Assembly (NCBI RefSeq): GCF_002250565.1
Contig: NZ_NMVJ01000001.1
Coordinates: 434,001-498,000, forward strand
Length of the DNA stretch: 64,000 nt
Source of the DNA: Parenemella sanctibonifatiensis
Lineage (GTDB): Bacteria; Actinomycetota; Actinomycetes; Propionibacteriales; Propionibacteriaceae
Direction of reading: 5' to 3'
The notes beneath the pieces are model-generated. The model ran no database searches. It was not told where the DNA came from and saw nothing but the letters and a program-made list of their open reading frames with translations. The position numbers and the translations under genes were made by a program. Numbering within the stretch: position 1 is the first letter of the stretch; each line of letters starts with the position of its first letter. This document shows, one piece after another, positions 43,391 through 50,689 of the stretch.

Positions 43391-44007
43391 CACAGCCTCC
43401 CGGCCCACTCGGCGATGCGCCAGGCCGGCGCGAGGATGCACAGCAGGCACACCACGACGGTGACCCAGTAGAGCGGTTGCACGAAACCGGGCGAGGCGTA
43501 CAGGCCGGACGCCCGGGCCTTGCTGTCGCCGCGGACGTAGAGCCCGATCATGCCGATCGCGACCGGTCCAGCGAGTGCCCAGCAGATGAAGGCCACTGCG
43601 ATGTGACCGAAGATCAGTGCCACCACGCCGGCGGCCAGGCCCAGCCCGAGCGCAATCAGCAGCATCCAGAACGGCGGCGCGGCTGCCACCAGGGCAGGGC
43701 GGGAGGTGGACATCATCGCCGCGGCGCCGCCCCCGGAGACCGCGGGGCCGCCGAAGGGATCGTTGCCGTTGTTGCCGGCGAAGGGGTCGTTGGCGAAGGA
43801 TGGCTGAGGGCCCTGCTGTCCCTGCGGGCCGCCACCGAAGCCGCCACCCTGCGGGCTGCCGAAACCGCCCTGCTGCGGGGGCTGCTGGGCATCGGCGAAC
43901 GGGTCGGTGCCGCCACCGAAGGGCTGGCCCTGCCCGGAGGACGGCTGCCCACCCTGACGTGACCCGGACCCCTGCCCGTAGCCGGAAAAGTCGAATGGAT
44001 CGCTCAT
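43390..44007 (-). CDS. Small membrane protein with DPF motifs, first gene of the operon
   Basis: 205 aa. The first 95 residues are Gly/Gln/Pro-rich and contain four DPF motifs (SDPFDF, TDPFAD, NDPFAG, NDPFGG). Three TM helices follow: PPFWMLLIALGLGLAAGVVA, HIAVAFICWALAGPVAIGMI and PLYWVTVVVCLLCILAPAW. It ends in EWAGRL. The same DPF/Gly/Gln pattern recurs in the cytosolic tail of the next protein, so the two may meet through these tails or share a partner. GGAGGG stands 5 nt before the ATG. The operon promoter should lie in the 120-170 nt before it; a TACAGT box 35 nt upstream is a weak candidate. Confidence 0.78.
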   Translation of the reverse strand: MSDPFDFSGYGQGSGSRQGGQPSSGQGQPFGGGTDPFADAQQPPQQGGFGSPQGGGFGGGPQGQQGPQPSFANDPFAGNNGNDPFGGPAVSGGGAAAMMSTSRPALVAAAPPFWMLLIALGLGLAAGVVALIFGHIAVAFICWALAGPVAIGMIGLYVRGDSKARASGLYASPGFVQPLYWVTVVVCLLCILAPAWRIAEWAGRL

Positions 44008-44127
44008 CGGACCCTCCAGTCGTTCCCCATCACGGGGTCAACTGTAGGGGGAGGTCGGTCAGATCGGGAGGAATCCCGGCGGGGGCGCTCCCCTGCTGAG
44101 CCGATCCTGGGCCGCGTCGTACCGACA
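44008..44127 (-). promoter_or_regulatory. Upstream region of the eight-gene operon
   Basis: This short gap lies between the pth terminator and the first operon gene. On the minus strand GGAGGG precedes the ATG, and TACAGT about 35 nt upstream of it could be a -10 box. No clear operator palindrome is seen. Confidence 0.3.
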
Positions 44128-44155
44128 GAAAACCCGCCGCTGGGGCGGGGTTTTC
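44128..44155. terminator. Terminator after pth, copy of the CGCCCCAGCGG repeat family
   Basis: GAAAACCCGCC and GGCGGGGTTTTC form a stem with one bulged G and a short GCTG loop, flanked by GTACG. It ends pth transcription on the minus strand and is the mirror image of the 243-272 copy. Confidence 0.75.
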
Positions 44156-44176
44156 GTACGCCACCGACCGTGGCGC

Positions 44177-44773
44177 TCAGGTGTTGAACTTGTTCTGGGC
44201 CGCCGCCAAGCCCTCGGTGATGAGCACCGTCAGTGCCGCGGCAGCCGATTCGAGCGCCTCGGCGAGTTGGTCCTGTTCGCTGCGGTTGAACTTGCTCAGC
44301 ACCCAGGACGGGCCGGCCTTGCCGCCCGGCGGCCGACCGATCCCGAGGCGTACGCGATGGAAGTCGCCGGTCTTGAGGTGGGCGCGGATCGACCGCAGGC
44401 CGTTGTGGCCGTTGTCCCCGCCGCCTTGCTTGAGGCGGAGCCGGCCAAGGTCCAGATCGAGTTCATCGTGGACGACGACGACCTGCTCGGCCGGGATGGA
44501 ATGAAACCGGGCGATCGCGCCGACGGCCTGCCCCGACTCGTTCATGAAGGTGGTGGGGCGGGCCAGAATCACCTTGGTCGATTCACCCTTGTCACTGACG
44601 ACCAGCCGGGCCGTCATCGCCTGGAACTTCGACGTGGACCAGGTCTGGCCGGCCGATTCGGCGATCAGCTCGACGACATCGAAACCGACGTTGTGTCGGG
44701 TGTTCTGGTAGGTCGGGCCCGGATTACCGAGCCCGACCACCAGCCAGGGCGCCTGGTCAGCGCGTTGCGCCAC
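44177..44773 (-). CDS. pth: Peptidyl-tRNA hydrolase
   Basis: 198-aa essential esterase that frees tRNA from dropped peptidyl-tRNA. Seen: LVVGLGNPGPTYQNTRHNVG (with the catalytic His of TRHNVG), LARPTTFMNESGQAV, VVHDELDLDLGRLRLKQGGG, and HNGLRSI with LGIGRPPGG. Length is normal. GTG start with AGGAGG 5 nt upstream. It follows rplY after 33 nt, the common rplY-pth pair in bacteria, and marks the right border of the accessory segment. Confidence 0.96.
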   Translation of the reverse strand: MAQRADQAPWLVVGLGNPGPTYQNTRHNVGFDVVELIAESAGQTWSTSKFQAMTARLVVSDKGESTKVILARPTTFMNESGQAVGAIARFHSIPAEQVVVVHDELDLDLGRLRLKQGGGDNGHNGLRSIRAHLKTGDFHRVRLGIGRPPGGKAGPSWVLSKFNRSEQDQLAEALESAAAALTVLITEGLAAAQNKFNT

Positions 44774-44806
44774 CTCGACCTCCTGTGATGTACGCGGGGG
44801 TGAGGA

Positions 44807-45472
44807 TCAGTCCTCGGAATCGCCCTTGGAGCCGGACGCCTCGCCGCCGTTGTCGGCCTCGGGCTCGTCGCGCTCGATGCCGGCCTCGGCCTCAGCCTCG
44901 GCGAGCTCCTCCTCCAGCTGGTCCGCGGTCGGAGCAGCGTTGACGGCGACGATCAGGTCGTCGTCCTCACCCTGATAGACGGTGTCCGCGGGCAGCTTCA
45001 GGTCGGCAGCCTTGATCTGGTCGCCGACGTTCAGGCCCTCGACGGAGACCTCGATGCTCTCGGGAATCGCGATGACGGGCACCTCGACGCTGATCTCGTT
45101 GCGGTCGACCGACACCAGGGCCTCGGGCTCGGCCTCGCCAACAAAGGACAGCGTGACGTCGACGACAACCTTCTCGTCGCGACGCACGATGATGAAGTCG
45201 ACGTGCTCCAGGAAGCCAGTGATCGGGTCACGCTGGACCTGCTTGGGCAACGCCAAGGTCTTGTTGCCGCCCTCGACGGTGACCTCGACCAAGGCGTTGG
45301 AGTTGCGCAGCGCCAGCTGGGTCTCGTGGCCGGGCAGCGTGATGTGCAGCGGCTCGGTGCCATGGCCGTAGACGACGGCGGGCACCTTGTCGTCGCGACG
45401 GATGCGGCGGGCAGCGCCCTTGCCGAATTCGGTGCGCTGGGTGGCAGGAAGCTGGATGATGTCAACGGCCAT
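44807..45472 (-). CDS. rplY: 50S ribosomal protein L25/general stress protein Ctc
   Basis: 221-aa 5S rRNA-binding ribosomal protein of the long Ctc type: the N-terminal L25 domain (RTEFGKGAARRIRRDDKVPAV, VVYGHGTEPLHITL) and the beta-rich TL5 C-domain (HVDFIIVRRDEKV, VSVEGLNVGDQIKAADLKLP). The last 45 residues are acidic (Glu/Asp/Gly), as is usual in actinobacteria. The ATG at 45472 is preceded by GAGGAG, so the longer frame is not used. A good -35/-10 pair lies 130-165 nt upstream, leaving a structured leader with a GGACCC/GGGTCC stem near 45575-45590. Confidence 0.94.
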   Translation of the reverse strand: MAVDIIQLPATQRTEFGKGAARRIRRDDKVPAVVYGHGTEPLHITLPGHETQLALRNSNALVEVTVEGGNKTLALPKQVQRDPITGFLEHVDFIIVRRDEKVVVDVTLSFVGEAEPEALVSVDRNEISVEVPVIAIPESIEVSVEGLNVGDQIKAADLKLPADTVYQGEDDDLIVAVNAAPTADQLEEELAEAEAEAGIERDEPEADNGGEASGSKGDSED

Positions 45473-45608
45473 GGGAGGCTCCTCGGATCTGTGGGCCCTG
45501 GTGGGCCTTGACGGGACGGCGGCGGCCAGCAAGGAAACAAGGGACCTTCACAGAAGGTGGCCTTCGTCGATCACGGACCCTTGGGGTCCCTCGCCGGGCA
45601 ACCCGGGC

Positions 45609-45638
45609 ACTCTACCGCAGCGCTTGCTCGCCGCTCAA
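45609..45638 (-). promoter_or_regulatory. Promoter of rplY-pth
   Basis: On the minus strand TTGAGC (45633-45638) and TAGAGT (45609-45614) are 18 bp apart, a good housekeeping-type promoter. It would give a leader of about 130 nt before rplY. Confidence 0.55.
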
Positions 45639-45671
45639 GCCCCGGATCCGGCGTACGGGTGCCGCCGCTGC

Positions 45672-45746
45672 GTGCAGAAACGACGGCAACTCGGCCCGAT
45701 CTGCAGCGGAGAAGCAGACTGGGCGAAGTTACCGTCGTTATCGCAC
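45672..45746. repeat. Long imperfect hairpin between prs and rplY
   Basis: Two 33-nt arms (45672-45704 and 45714-45746) pair at 25 of 33 positions around a 9-nt loop, with a perfect AACGACGG core. It lies upstream of the rplY promoter and downstream of prs, so it could end prs transcription, but it is much longer than an ordinary terminator. Confidence 0.6.
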
Positions 45747-45839
45747 AGACGGAGGCCGTACGCCGGCGGCGCGGACCGGCTTGAAGCCCGGCCCGCGGCC
45801 CGGATGGGGCGGTGTGCCGGGCGCCGGCGCGCCCCGGGC

Positions 45840-46817
45840 TCAGGCCTGGCCGTCGAAGAGGCTGGTGACCGAACCGTCCTCGAAGACCTCGGTGATCGCG
45901 CGGGCGATCAGCGGCGCGATCGACAAGGTGGTGAGCTTGTCGATCTGGTGATCCTCGGGGATCGGCAGGGTGTTGGTGACGATCACCTCGGCGAAAGCCG
46001 AGTCATTCAGCCGCTGGACCGCGGGGCCGGACAGCACCGCGTGGGTGGTGGCCGCAATGACCTTCGAGGCGCCGCGGGCCTTCAGCGCGTCGGCGGCCTG
46101 GCAGATTGTCCCGGCGGTGTCGATCATGTCGTCGACCAGCAGGCAGACCTTGCCGTCGACCTCACCGACAACCTCGTGCACGGCGACCTGATTGGCGGTG
46201 TTGGGATCACGACGCTTGTGGATGATCGCCAGCGGTGCGCCGAGCCGGTCGGTCCACATGTCGGCCAGTCGCACCCGGCCTGCGTCGGGCGAGACCACCA
46301 CGATCTCCTCGCCGGCGTACTTCTCCTTGACGTAGTCCGACAGCACCGGCAGCGACCAGAGGTGGTCAACCGGGCCGTCGAAGAAGCCCTGGATCTGGGC
46401 GGCGTGCAGGTCGACCGACATGATTCGGTGCGCGCCGGCGGCCTTGAAGAGGTCGGCCATCAGCCGGGCGGAGATGGGCTCGCGGCCCAGGTGCTTCTTG
46501 TCCTGCCGGGCGTAGGGATAGAACGGTGCGACCACGGTGATCCGCTTGGCGGAGGCGCGCTTGAGCGCGTCAACCATGATCAGCTGCTCCATCACCCATT
46601 CGTTCACCGGCGCCACGTGGGACTGGATCACGAAGGCATCGCTGCCGCGCACCGACTCCTCGAACCGGACATAGATTTCGGAGTTGGCGTAGGTGACCTT
46701 GCGCGTGGGGACCAACTCGACGCCCATCAGCTCAGCGACTTCCTCGGCCAACTCGGGATAGGCCCGCCCCGAAAACAGCATCAACTGCTTGTCGTTGGGC
46801 CGCTTGACTCCGCTCAC
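45840..46817 (-). CDS. prs: Ribose-phosphate pyrophosphokinase
   Basis: 325-aa enzyme making PRPP from ribose 5-phosphate and ATP for nucleotide, His and Trp synthesis. Motifs: LMLFSGRAYPELAEEVA, RFEESVRGSDAFVIQS, YPYARQDKKHLGREPISARL, VDLHAAQIQGFFDGPVDHL, and the PRPP loop LLVDDMIDTAGTICQAADAL. Length is normal. The start codon GTG overlaps the glmU stop as GTGA, so glmU and prs are coupled. Confidence 0.97.
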   Translation of the reverse strand: MSGVKRPNDKQLMLFSGRAYPELAEEVAELMGVELVPTRKVTYANSEIYVRFEESVRGSDAFVIQSHVAPVNEWVMEQLIMVDALKRASAKRITVVAPFYPYARQDKKHLGREPISARLMADLFKAAGAHRIMSVDLHAAQIQGFFDGPVDHLWSLPVLSDYVKEKYAGEEIVVVSPDAGRVRLADMWTDRLGAPLAIIHKRRDPNTANQVAVHEVVGEVDGKVCLLVDDMIDTAGTICQAADALKARGASKVIAATTHAVLSGPAVQRLNDSAFAEVIVTNTLPIPEDHQIDKLTTLSIAPLIARAITEVFEDGSVTSLFDGQA

Positions 46818-48313
46818 TGATCCTCCTCGCGGGCGGCGCTGCTCGCGTCGTCCTGCTGTGCTGTCGACTGTTGAGGGGTGCCCGGGGCCTGGTCCCGCGC
46901 CACCCGACCGGTCACTGTATCGGGCCGGTTGCGCTCGACCCAGTCGGGAATGTTGCGCTGCCGGGCGCGGCCGATCGCCAACTCCCCCGCCCCGACCGCG
47001 TCGGTGATCGCCGAACCGCCGGCGACGAAGCTGCCGCCGGCGATCTCCAGGGGTGCCACCAGAGTGGAGTTCGACCCCACGAAGGCCCCCTCCCCCACGG
47101 TGGTGCGGTGCTTGGAAACCCCGTCGTAGTTGGCGAAGATCACCCCGGCACCAATGTTGACGCCGGCGCCGATGGCCGCATCGCCGACGTAGGACTGGTG
47201 GGGCACCTTGGCGCCGTCACCAATCTGGGAGTTCTTGGTCTCCACGAAGGTGCCGACCTTGGCCTGGCTGCCCAGTTGGCTGCCGGGCCGCAGATAGGCG
47301 TACGGCCCCACCTCGGCGCCGTCGCCGATCTCCGACAGCAGCACGTGGCTGCGAACGATCCGGCAGTCCCGTCCCACGCCCGCGTCGGTGAGCGTCACCT
47401 CGGGGCCGATCACGCTGCCCGCCCCGATCGAGGTCGCGCCCTCGAGATGGGTGTTCGGCAGCAGCGTGACGTCCTCCTCCAGCGTCACCGACTCGTGGAT
47501 CCAGGTGGTGGCCGGATCGAGGATCGTGACGCCCTCACGCATCCAGTGGTGGCACAGCCGCCGATTCTGCTCGGCGTTCATCCGCGCCAGCTGGGCCCGG
47601 TCGTTGACGCCTTCGGTCTGCCACAGGTCGGTGGTGGTGTACGCCCCGACGCGGTTTCCCCGCTCCCGCGCGATGCCGAGCACATCGGTGAGATAGAGCT
47701 CCCCCTGGGCGTTGTTGGTGTCCAGATGTGACAACCCCTCGCGCAGCGCCACCGCGTCGAAGAGCAGGATCCCGGAGTTGATCTCGTTGATCAGCAGCTG
47801 CTCCTCGTCGGCGTCCTTGTGCTCGACGATGCCCTGGACGTGACCGGCCTCATCCCGCAGGATCCGGCCATACCCAGTCGGATCGGGGACCTGGGCGGTC
47901 AGCACGGTGACCTGGTCGCCGTACTGGCGGTGCTGGCTCAGCATCGCCTCCAGCGTGTGGCTGCTCAGCAGGGGCACATCGGCGTACGTGACGATCACCT
48001 CGCCGGAGAGCTCGCCGAGCTGTTCGAGTGCGACCGCGACGGCGTGGCCGGTGCCGCGCTGTTCAGCCTGGAAGGCGGTTTCGATGGCGAAGGGCAACGC
48101 AGCGAGGTGTTCTTCGACCTGTTCGCGGCGGTGCCCGACAACCACGACCGTACGCTGCGGGCCGAGTCCCTCGACCGCGTCCAGCGCCCGGTCCAACATG
48201 GTCCGGCCACAGACTTCGTGGAGCACCTTGGAACGACTCGACTTCATGCGGGTGCCGCCGCCGGCGGCCAGCACCACTGCTGCTGCGACCCCTGGATTGT
48301 CGTTGTCCACCAC
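46814..48313 (-). CDS. glmU: Bifunctional UDP-GlcNAc pyrophosphorylase/glucosamine-1-P acetyltransferase
   Basis: 499-aa enzyme for the last two steps to UDP-N-acetylglucosamine, used in peptidoglycan. The N-terminal uridyltransferase has LAAGGGTRMKSSRSKVLHEV and DVPLLSSHTLEAM; the C-terminal left-handed beta helix with hexapeptide repeats has GVNIGAGVIFANYDG and SYVGDAAIGAG. A short polar tail (about 30 residues) is typical of actinobacteria. GTG start with GGAG 4 nt upstream. It is coupled to prs, and its upstream neighbour is tRNA-Gln, as in mycobacteria. Confidence 0.97.
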   Translation of the reverse strand: MVDNDNPGVAAAVVLAAGGGTRMKSSRSKVLHEVCGRTMLDRALDAVEGLGPQRTVVVVGHRREQVEEHLAALPFAIETAFQAEQRGTGHAVAVALEQLGELSGEVIVTYADVPLLSSHTLEAMLSQHRQYGDQVTVLTAQVPDPTGYGRILRDEAGHVQGIVEHKDADEEQLLINEINSGILLFDAVALREGLSHLDTNNAQGELYLTDVLGIARERGNRVGAYTTTDLWQTEGVNDRAQLARMNAEQNRRLCHHWMREGVTILDPATTWIHESVTLEEDVTLLPNTHLEGATSIGAGSVIGPEVTLTDAGVGRDCRIVRSHVLLSEIGDGAEVGPYAYLRPGSQLGSQAKVGTFVETKNSQIGDGAKVPHQSYVGDAAIGAGVNIGAGVIFANYDGVSKHRTTVGEGAFVGSNSTLVAPLEIAGGSFVAGGSAITDAVGAGELAIGRARQRNIPDWVERNRPDTVTGRVARDQAPGTPQQSTAQQDDASSAAREEDQ

Positions 48314-48383
48314 GTAACTCCTCGGGTTGGGGTAGTTGTGGAAACGACCCTAGCCCGCGCGCGGGTGGAGCGCGAGACCTGTG

Positions 48384-48463
48384 TTCCCCGGGTAGGAGTC
48401 GAACCTACGTCGCTAAATCCTGATTCAAAGTCAGGCGGGCCCTGCCGGCAGACCAACCGGGGA
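48384..48463 (-). tRNA. tRNA-Gln, anticodon UUG, with enlarged variable region
   Basis: Acceptor TCCCCGG/CCGGGGA with discriminator A, D arm GGTC/GGCC, anticodon stem CCTGA/TCAGG with loop CTTTGAA (anticodon UUG, reads CAA and CAG), T arm GTAGG-TTCGACT-CCTAC. The variable region between stem and T arm is ten nt (ATTTAGCGAC) and one extra base lies before the anticodon stem, so it totals 80 nt, longer than a usual tRNA-Gln. CCA is not encoded. Its place next to glmU is as in other actinobacteria. Confidence 0.85.
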
Positions 48464-48571
48464 ATGTGCCCCTCAGCCTCAGGGGAACAACGCAGCCCAC
48501 TCTAGAGGACCGCGGGCCGGTCGTGCTCAAGTATGTCGGATCGGGGGAACCCGTCCCCCCCACACACCGTT

Positions 48572-48577
48572 TAGGCT
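48572..48577 (+). promoter_or_regulatory. Leaderless -10 box of the tetR gene at 48585
   Basis: TAGGCT ends 7 nt before the ATG at 48585; there is no ribosome binding site. Confidence 0.5.
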
Positions 48578-48584
48578 GGCAGCC

Positions 48585-49205
48585 ATGTCCGACAAGCGGC
48601 GCCGCCAACGCATGACCAGCCACGAACGTCGTGAGCAGCTCATCGCCGTGGCCCGCGCCGTCTTCGGCAGCAAGGCCTTCGAAGCCGCCACGGTCGAGGA
48701 GATCGCTGCCGAGGCGGGCGTGTCCAAACCGGTCGTGTACGAACATTTCGGCGGCAAGGAAGGCCTGTACGCCGTGGTGGTGGACCGCGAGGTCAACACC
48801 TTGTTGGATGCGATCCGAACCAGCTTGACGACCCCGCAAGGACCACGACAGACCCTGGAGGCAGCCACCATCGCCTTCCTCGACTACGTCGAAACCAACT
48901 CCGACGGCTTCCGGATCCTGGGCCGCGACTCGGCGGTCGGGTCGGGCAGCGGCTCGTTTGCGACCATCCTCAACGACATCGCCAGCGAGGTGGAGGGTAT
49001 CCTCGCCGATCAGTTTCGCGACAGCGAACTGGATCCGAAGATGGCGCCGATGTATGCCCAGATGCTCACTGGGATGGTCGCCATGACGGGCCAGTGGTGG
49101 CTCGACGCGCGCCGCCCCAGCAAGGCCGACGTCGCCGCCCACGTGGTCAATCTGGCCTGGAACGGGTTGCGGGGGCTGCGCCCGCAGCCACGCCGCAACC
49201 GCTGA
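48585..49205 (+). CDS. TetR family regulator near glmU
   Basis: 206-aa regulator. The N-terminal HTH is AVFGSKAFEAATVEEIAAEA followed by GVSKPVVYEHFGGKEGL (about 30-65); a helical ligand domain follows with DGFRILGRDSAVGSGSG and a Trp-rich helix (MTGQWWLDARRPSKADVAAH). The same type of regulator sits beside glmU in other actinobacteria (such as the M. tuberculosis Rv1019 position, from memory). Target genes are not evident; the next gene, a MarR, is 18 nt away but has its own -10 box. No operator palindrome is visible in its promoter. Confidence 0.9.
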   Translation: MSDKRRRQRMTSHERREQLIAVARAVFGSKAFEAATVEEIAAEAGVSKPVVYEHFGGKEGLYAVVVDREVNTLLDAIRTSLTTPQGPRQTLEAATIAFLDYVETNSDGFRILGRDSAVGSGSGSFATILNDIASEVEGILADQFRDSELDPKMAPMYAQMLTGMVAMTGQWWLDARRPSKADVAAHVVNLAWNGLRGLRPQPRRNR

Positions 49206-49211
49206 TCGTTC

Positions 49212-49217
49212 TAGGAT
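49212..49217 (+). promoter_or_regulatory. Leaderless -10 box of the marR gene at 49224
   Basis: TAGGAT ends 6 nt before the GTG at 49224, directly after the tetR stop codon. Confidence 0.45.
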
Positions 49218-49223
49218 CGAGCC

Positions 49224-49715
49224 GTGGACACGTACGCAGCCGAGGACGAGGTAGAGGGCCTGATCGAGGCCTGGCACCAGGTCCGGCCCGATCTGGACAC
49301 CGCGCCGATGGCGGTGCTCTCCCGAGTGCATCGGATCTCCCAGCAACTGGCCCAGCTGCGGGCCACGGCGTACGCGAAACATGACCTGGAGATCTGGGAG
49401 TTCGACGTGTTGGCGGCGTTGCGCCGCGCCGGCGAGCCCTACACCCGATCACCTGGCCAGCTCGTCGCCGAGACCCACGTCACCTCCGGCACCATGACCA
49501 ACCGGGTGGGCAGGCTGCTGGCGCGCGGTCTGGTGGAGCGCTCCAGCCACCCCAGCGACAAGCGCGGGGTCGTGGTGCGCCTGACACCGGCCGGTCTGGA
49601 CCTGGTCGACGGCGCGATCAGCGACCTGCTGGACGCCGAACGAGAGTTGCTCGCCGACATGAGTGCAGCGGACCAGCAGACATTGGCAGGGTTACTGAGT
49701 CGCCTCATGGGGTGA
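49224..49715 (+). CDS. MarR family regulator
   Basis: 163-aa winged-helix regulator. The helix LTIWEFDVLAALRRAGEPYT-like region (read here as DLEIWEFDVLAALRRAG, near 54-70), recognition helix SGTMTNRVGRLLARGLVERS and wing DKRGVVVRLTPAGLDL are clear; long helices at both ends form the dimer. It converges with ispE, and no regulated gene is adjacent other than tetR. Ligand unknown. Confidence 0.88.
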   Translation: MDTYAAEDEVEGLIEAWHQVRPDLDTAPMAVLSRVHRISQQLAQLRATAYAKHDLEIWEFDVLAALRRAGEPYTRSPGQLVAETHVTSGTMTNRVGRLLARGLVERSSHPSDKRGVVVRLTPAGLDLVDGAISDLLDAERELLADMSAADQQTLAGLLSRLMG

Positions 49716-49759
49716 CCGGCTCGCTGGGCTGGGGCGAGAAATCCTCAGCCGCGAGACCT

Positions 49760-50671
49760 TCAGCCGATGATTTTGGCGCCTGCGACCGGGGCCTGCACCC
49801 GTACCACTTGGTGCCCCTCGGCCTTGAGCTGGCGGGCCACGTCCAGGGCGGCGGATTCGCTGGCGGCGAGGAAGGCGGTGGTCGGGCCGGAGCCGGACAC
49901 GATTCCGGCCAGCGCACCAGCTGCCCGGCCGGCCTCGAGGGTCTCCCCCAGCTTCGGCTGCAGCGAGATCGCGGCCGGCTGCAGGTCGTTGAAGAGTTGC
50001 TCGGCGACGGCGTGCGGGTCGCCGGAGGTGAGCGCCTCCAGCAGGTCCGTCGGTACGCTCGGGCTCGCCGGGGTCGGGTTCAGTTCGTCGAAGCGCCGAT
50101 AGACCTCCGGCGTCGACAGGCCGCCCTCAGCACCGAACACCAGGACCCAGTGGTAATGGCCCCGCGACAGCGCCGGCGCCAGCCGGTTGCCCCGATCGGT
50201 GCCCAACGCTGCGCCGCCCATCAACGCGAACGGGACATCACTGCCGAGTTGGGCGCCGTACATCAGCAGGTCGTCGGGATCCGTGTCGAGGTCCCACAAA
50301 ACCGAACAGGCCAGCAGCGCGGCGGCGGCATCGGCCGATCCTCCCGCCATCCCGCCGGCGACCGGGATCCGCTTGCGCAGCCGCAGTCGTACGCCGCTGG
50401 TCGGCTCGAACCGCGCCATCAACAGCCGCGCGGCACGTATGGCGAGGTTGTCCTCGCCGACGGTGACCCCGTCGGGCAGGTCGCCGAGGAGCTCGCAGAC
50501 GCCTGGTTCGGCGAGTTCGGCGACCAGCTCGTCATAGAGCCCGACGGCCTGGAAGACGGTGGCAATCTGGTGATACCCGGACACGACGGGACCCACGGCC
50601 AGCCCCAGGTTGACCTTCGCCGGTACCCGGACCTTGACCATGGTCGGTTCCATGCTCATGCTCGACGCCAC
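49760..50671 (-). CDS. ispE: 4-diphosphocytidyl-2-C-methyl-D-erythritol kinase
   Basis: 303-aa GHMP kinase of the non-mevalonate isoprenoid pathway (phosphorylates CDP-ME at the 2-OH). Motifs: VRVPAKVNLGLAVGPVVSGYH, the ATP loop PVAGGMAGGSADAAAAL, and the late SGSGPTTAFLA. The start GTG at 50671 is chosen because TAGCCT lies 6 nt upstream; ATG codons at 50659 and 50653 are alternatives. In many actinobacteria it follows rsmA, as here, with an 18-nt gap. Confidence 0.95.
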   Translation of the reverse strand: MASSMSMEPTMVKVRVPAKVNLGLAVGPVVSGYHQIATVFQAVGLYDELVAELAEPGVCELLGDLPDGVTVGEDNLAIRAARLLMARFEPTSGVRLRLRKRIPVAGGMAGGSADAAAALLACSVLWDLDTDPDDLLMYGAQLGSDVPFALMGGAALGTDRGNRLAPALSRGHYHWVLVFGAEGGLSTPEVYRRFDELNPTPASPSVPTDLLEALTSGDPHAVAEQLFNDLQPAAISLQPKLGETLEAGRAAGALAGIVSGSGPTTAFLAASESAALDVARQLKAEGHQVVRVQAPVAGAKIIG

Positions 50672-50677
50672 AGCGGC

Positions 50678-50683
50678 AGGCTA
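50678..50683 (-). promoter_or_regulatory. Possible -10 box of ispE
   Basis: TAGCCT on the minus strand, 6 nt before the GTG at 50671, at the very end of rsmA. ispE could therefore have its own promoter besides reading through from rsmA. Confidence 0.4.
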
Positions 50684-50689
50684 ACCGGG

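Noticed and set aside
26046-44007. Type VII secretion or type VI-like gene cluster
   Set aside because: The cluster has large GTPases, VWA and membrane proteins, but no EccC-type ATPase, no WXG100 proteins, no mycosin and no sheath or baseplate proteins.
17852-44176. Prophage or integrative element
   Set aside because: No integrase, terminase, capsid, portal or replication genes are seen and neither border has a tRNA with a direct repeat; only repeats suggest past movement.
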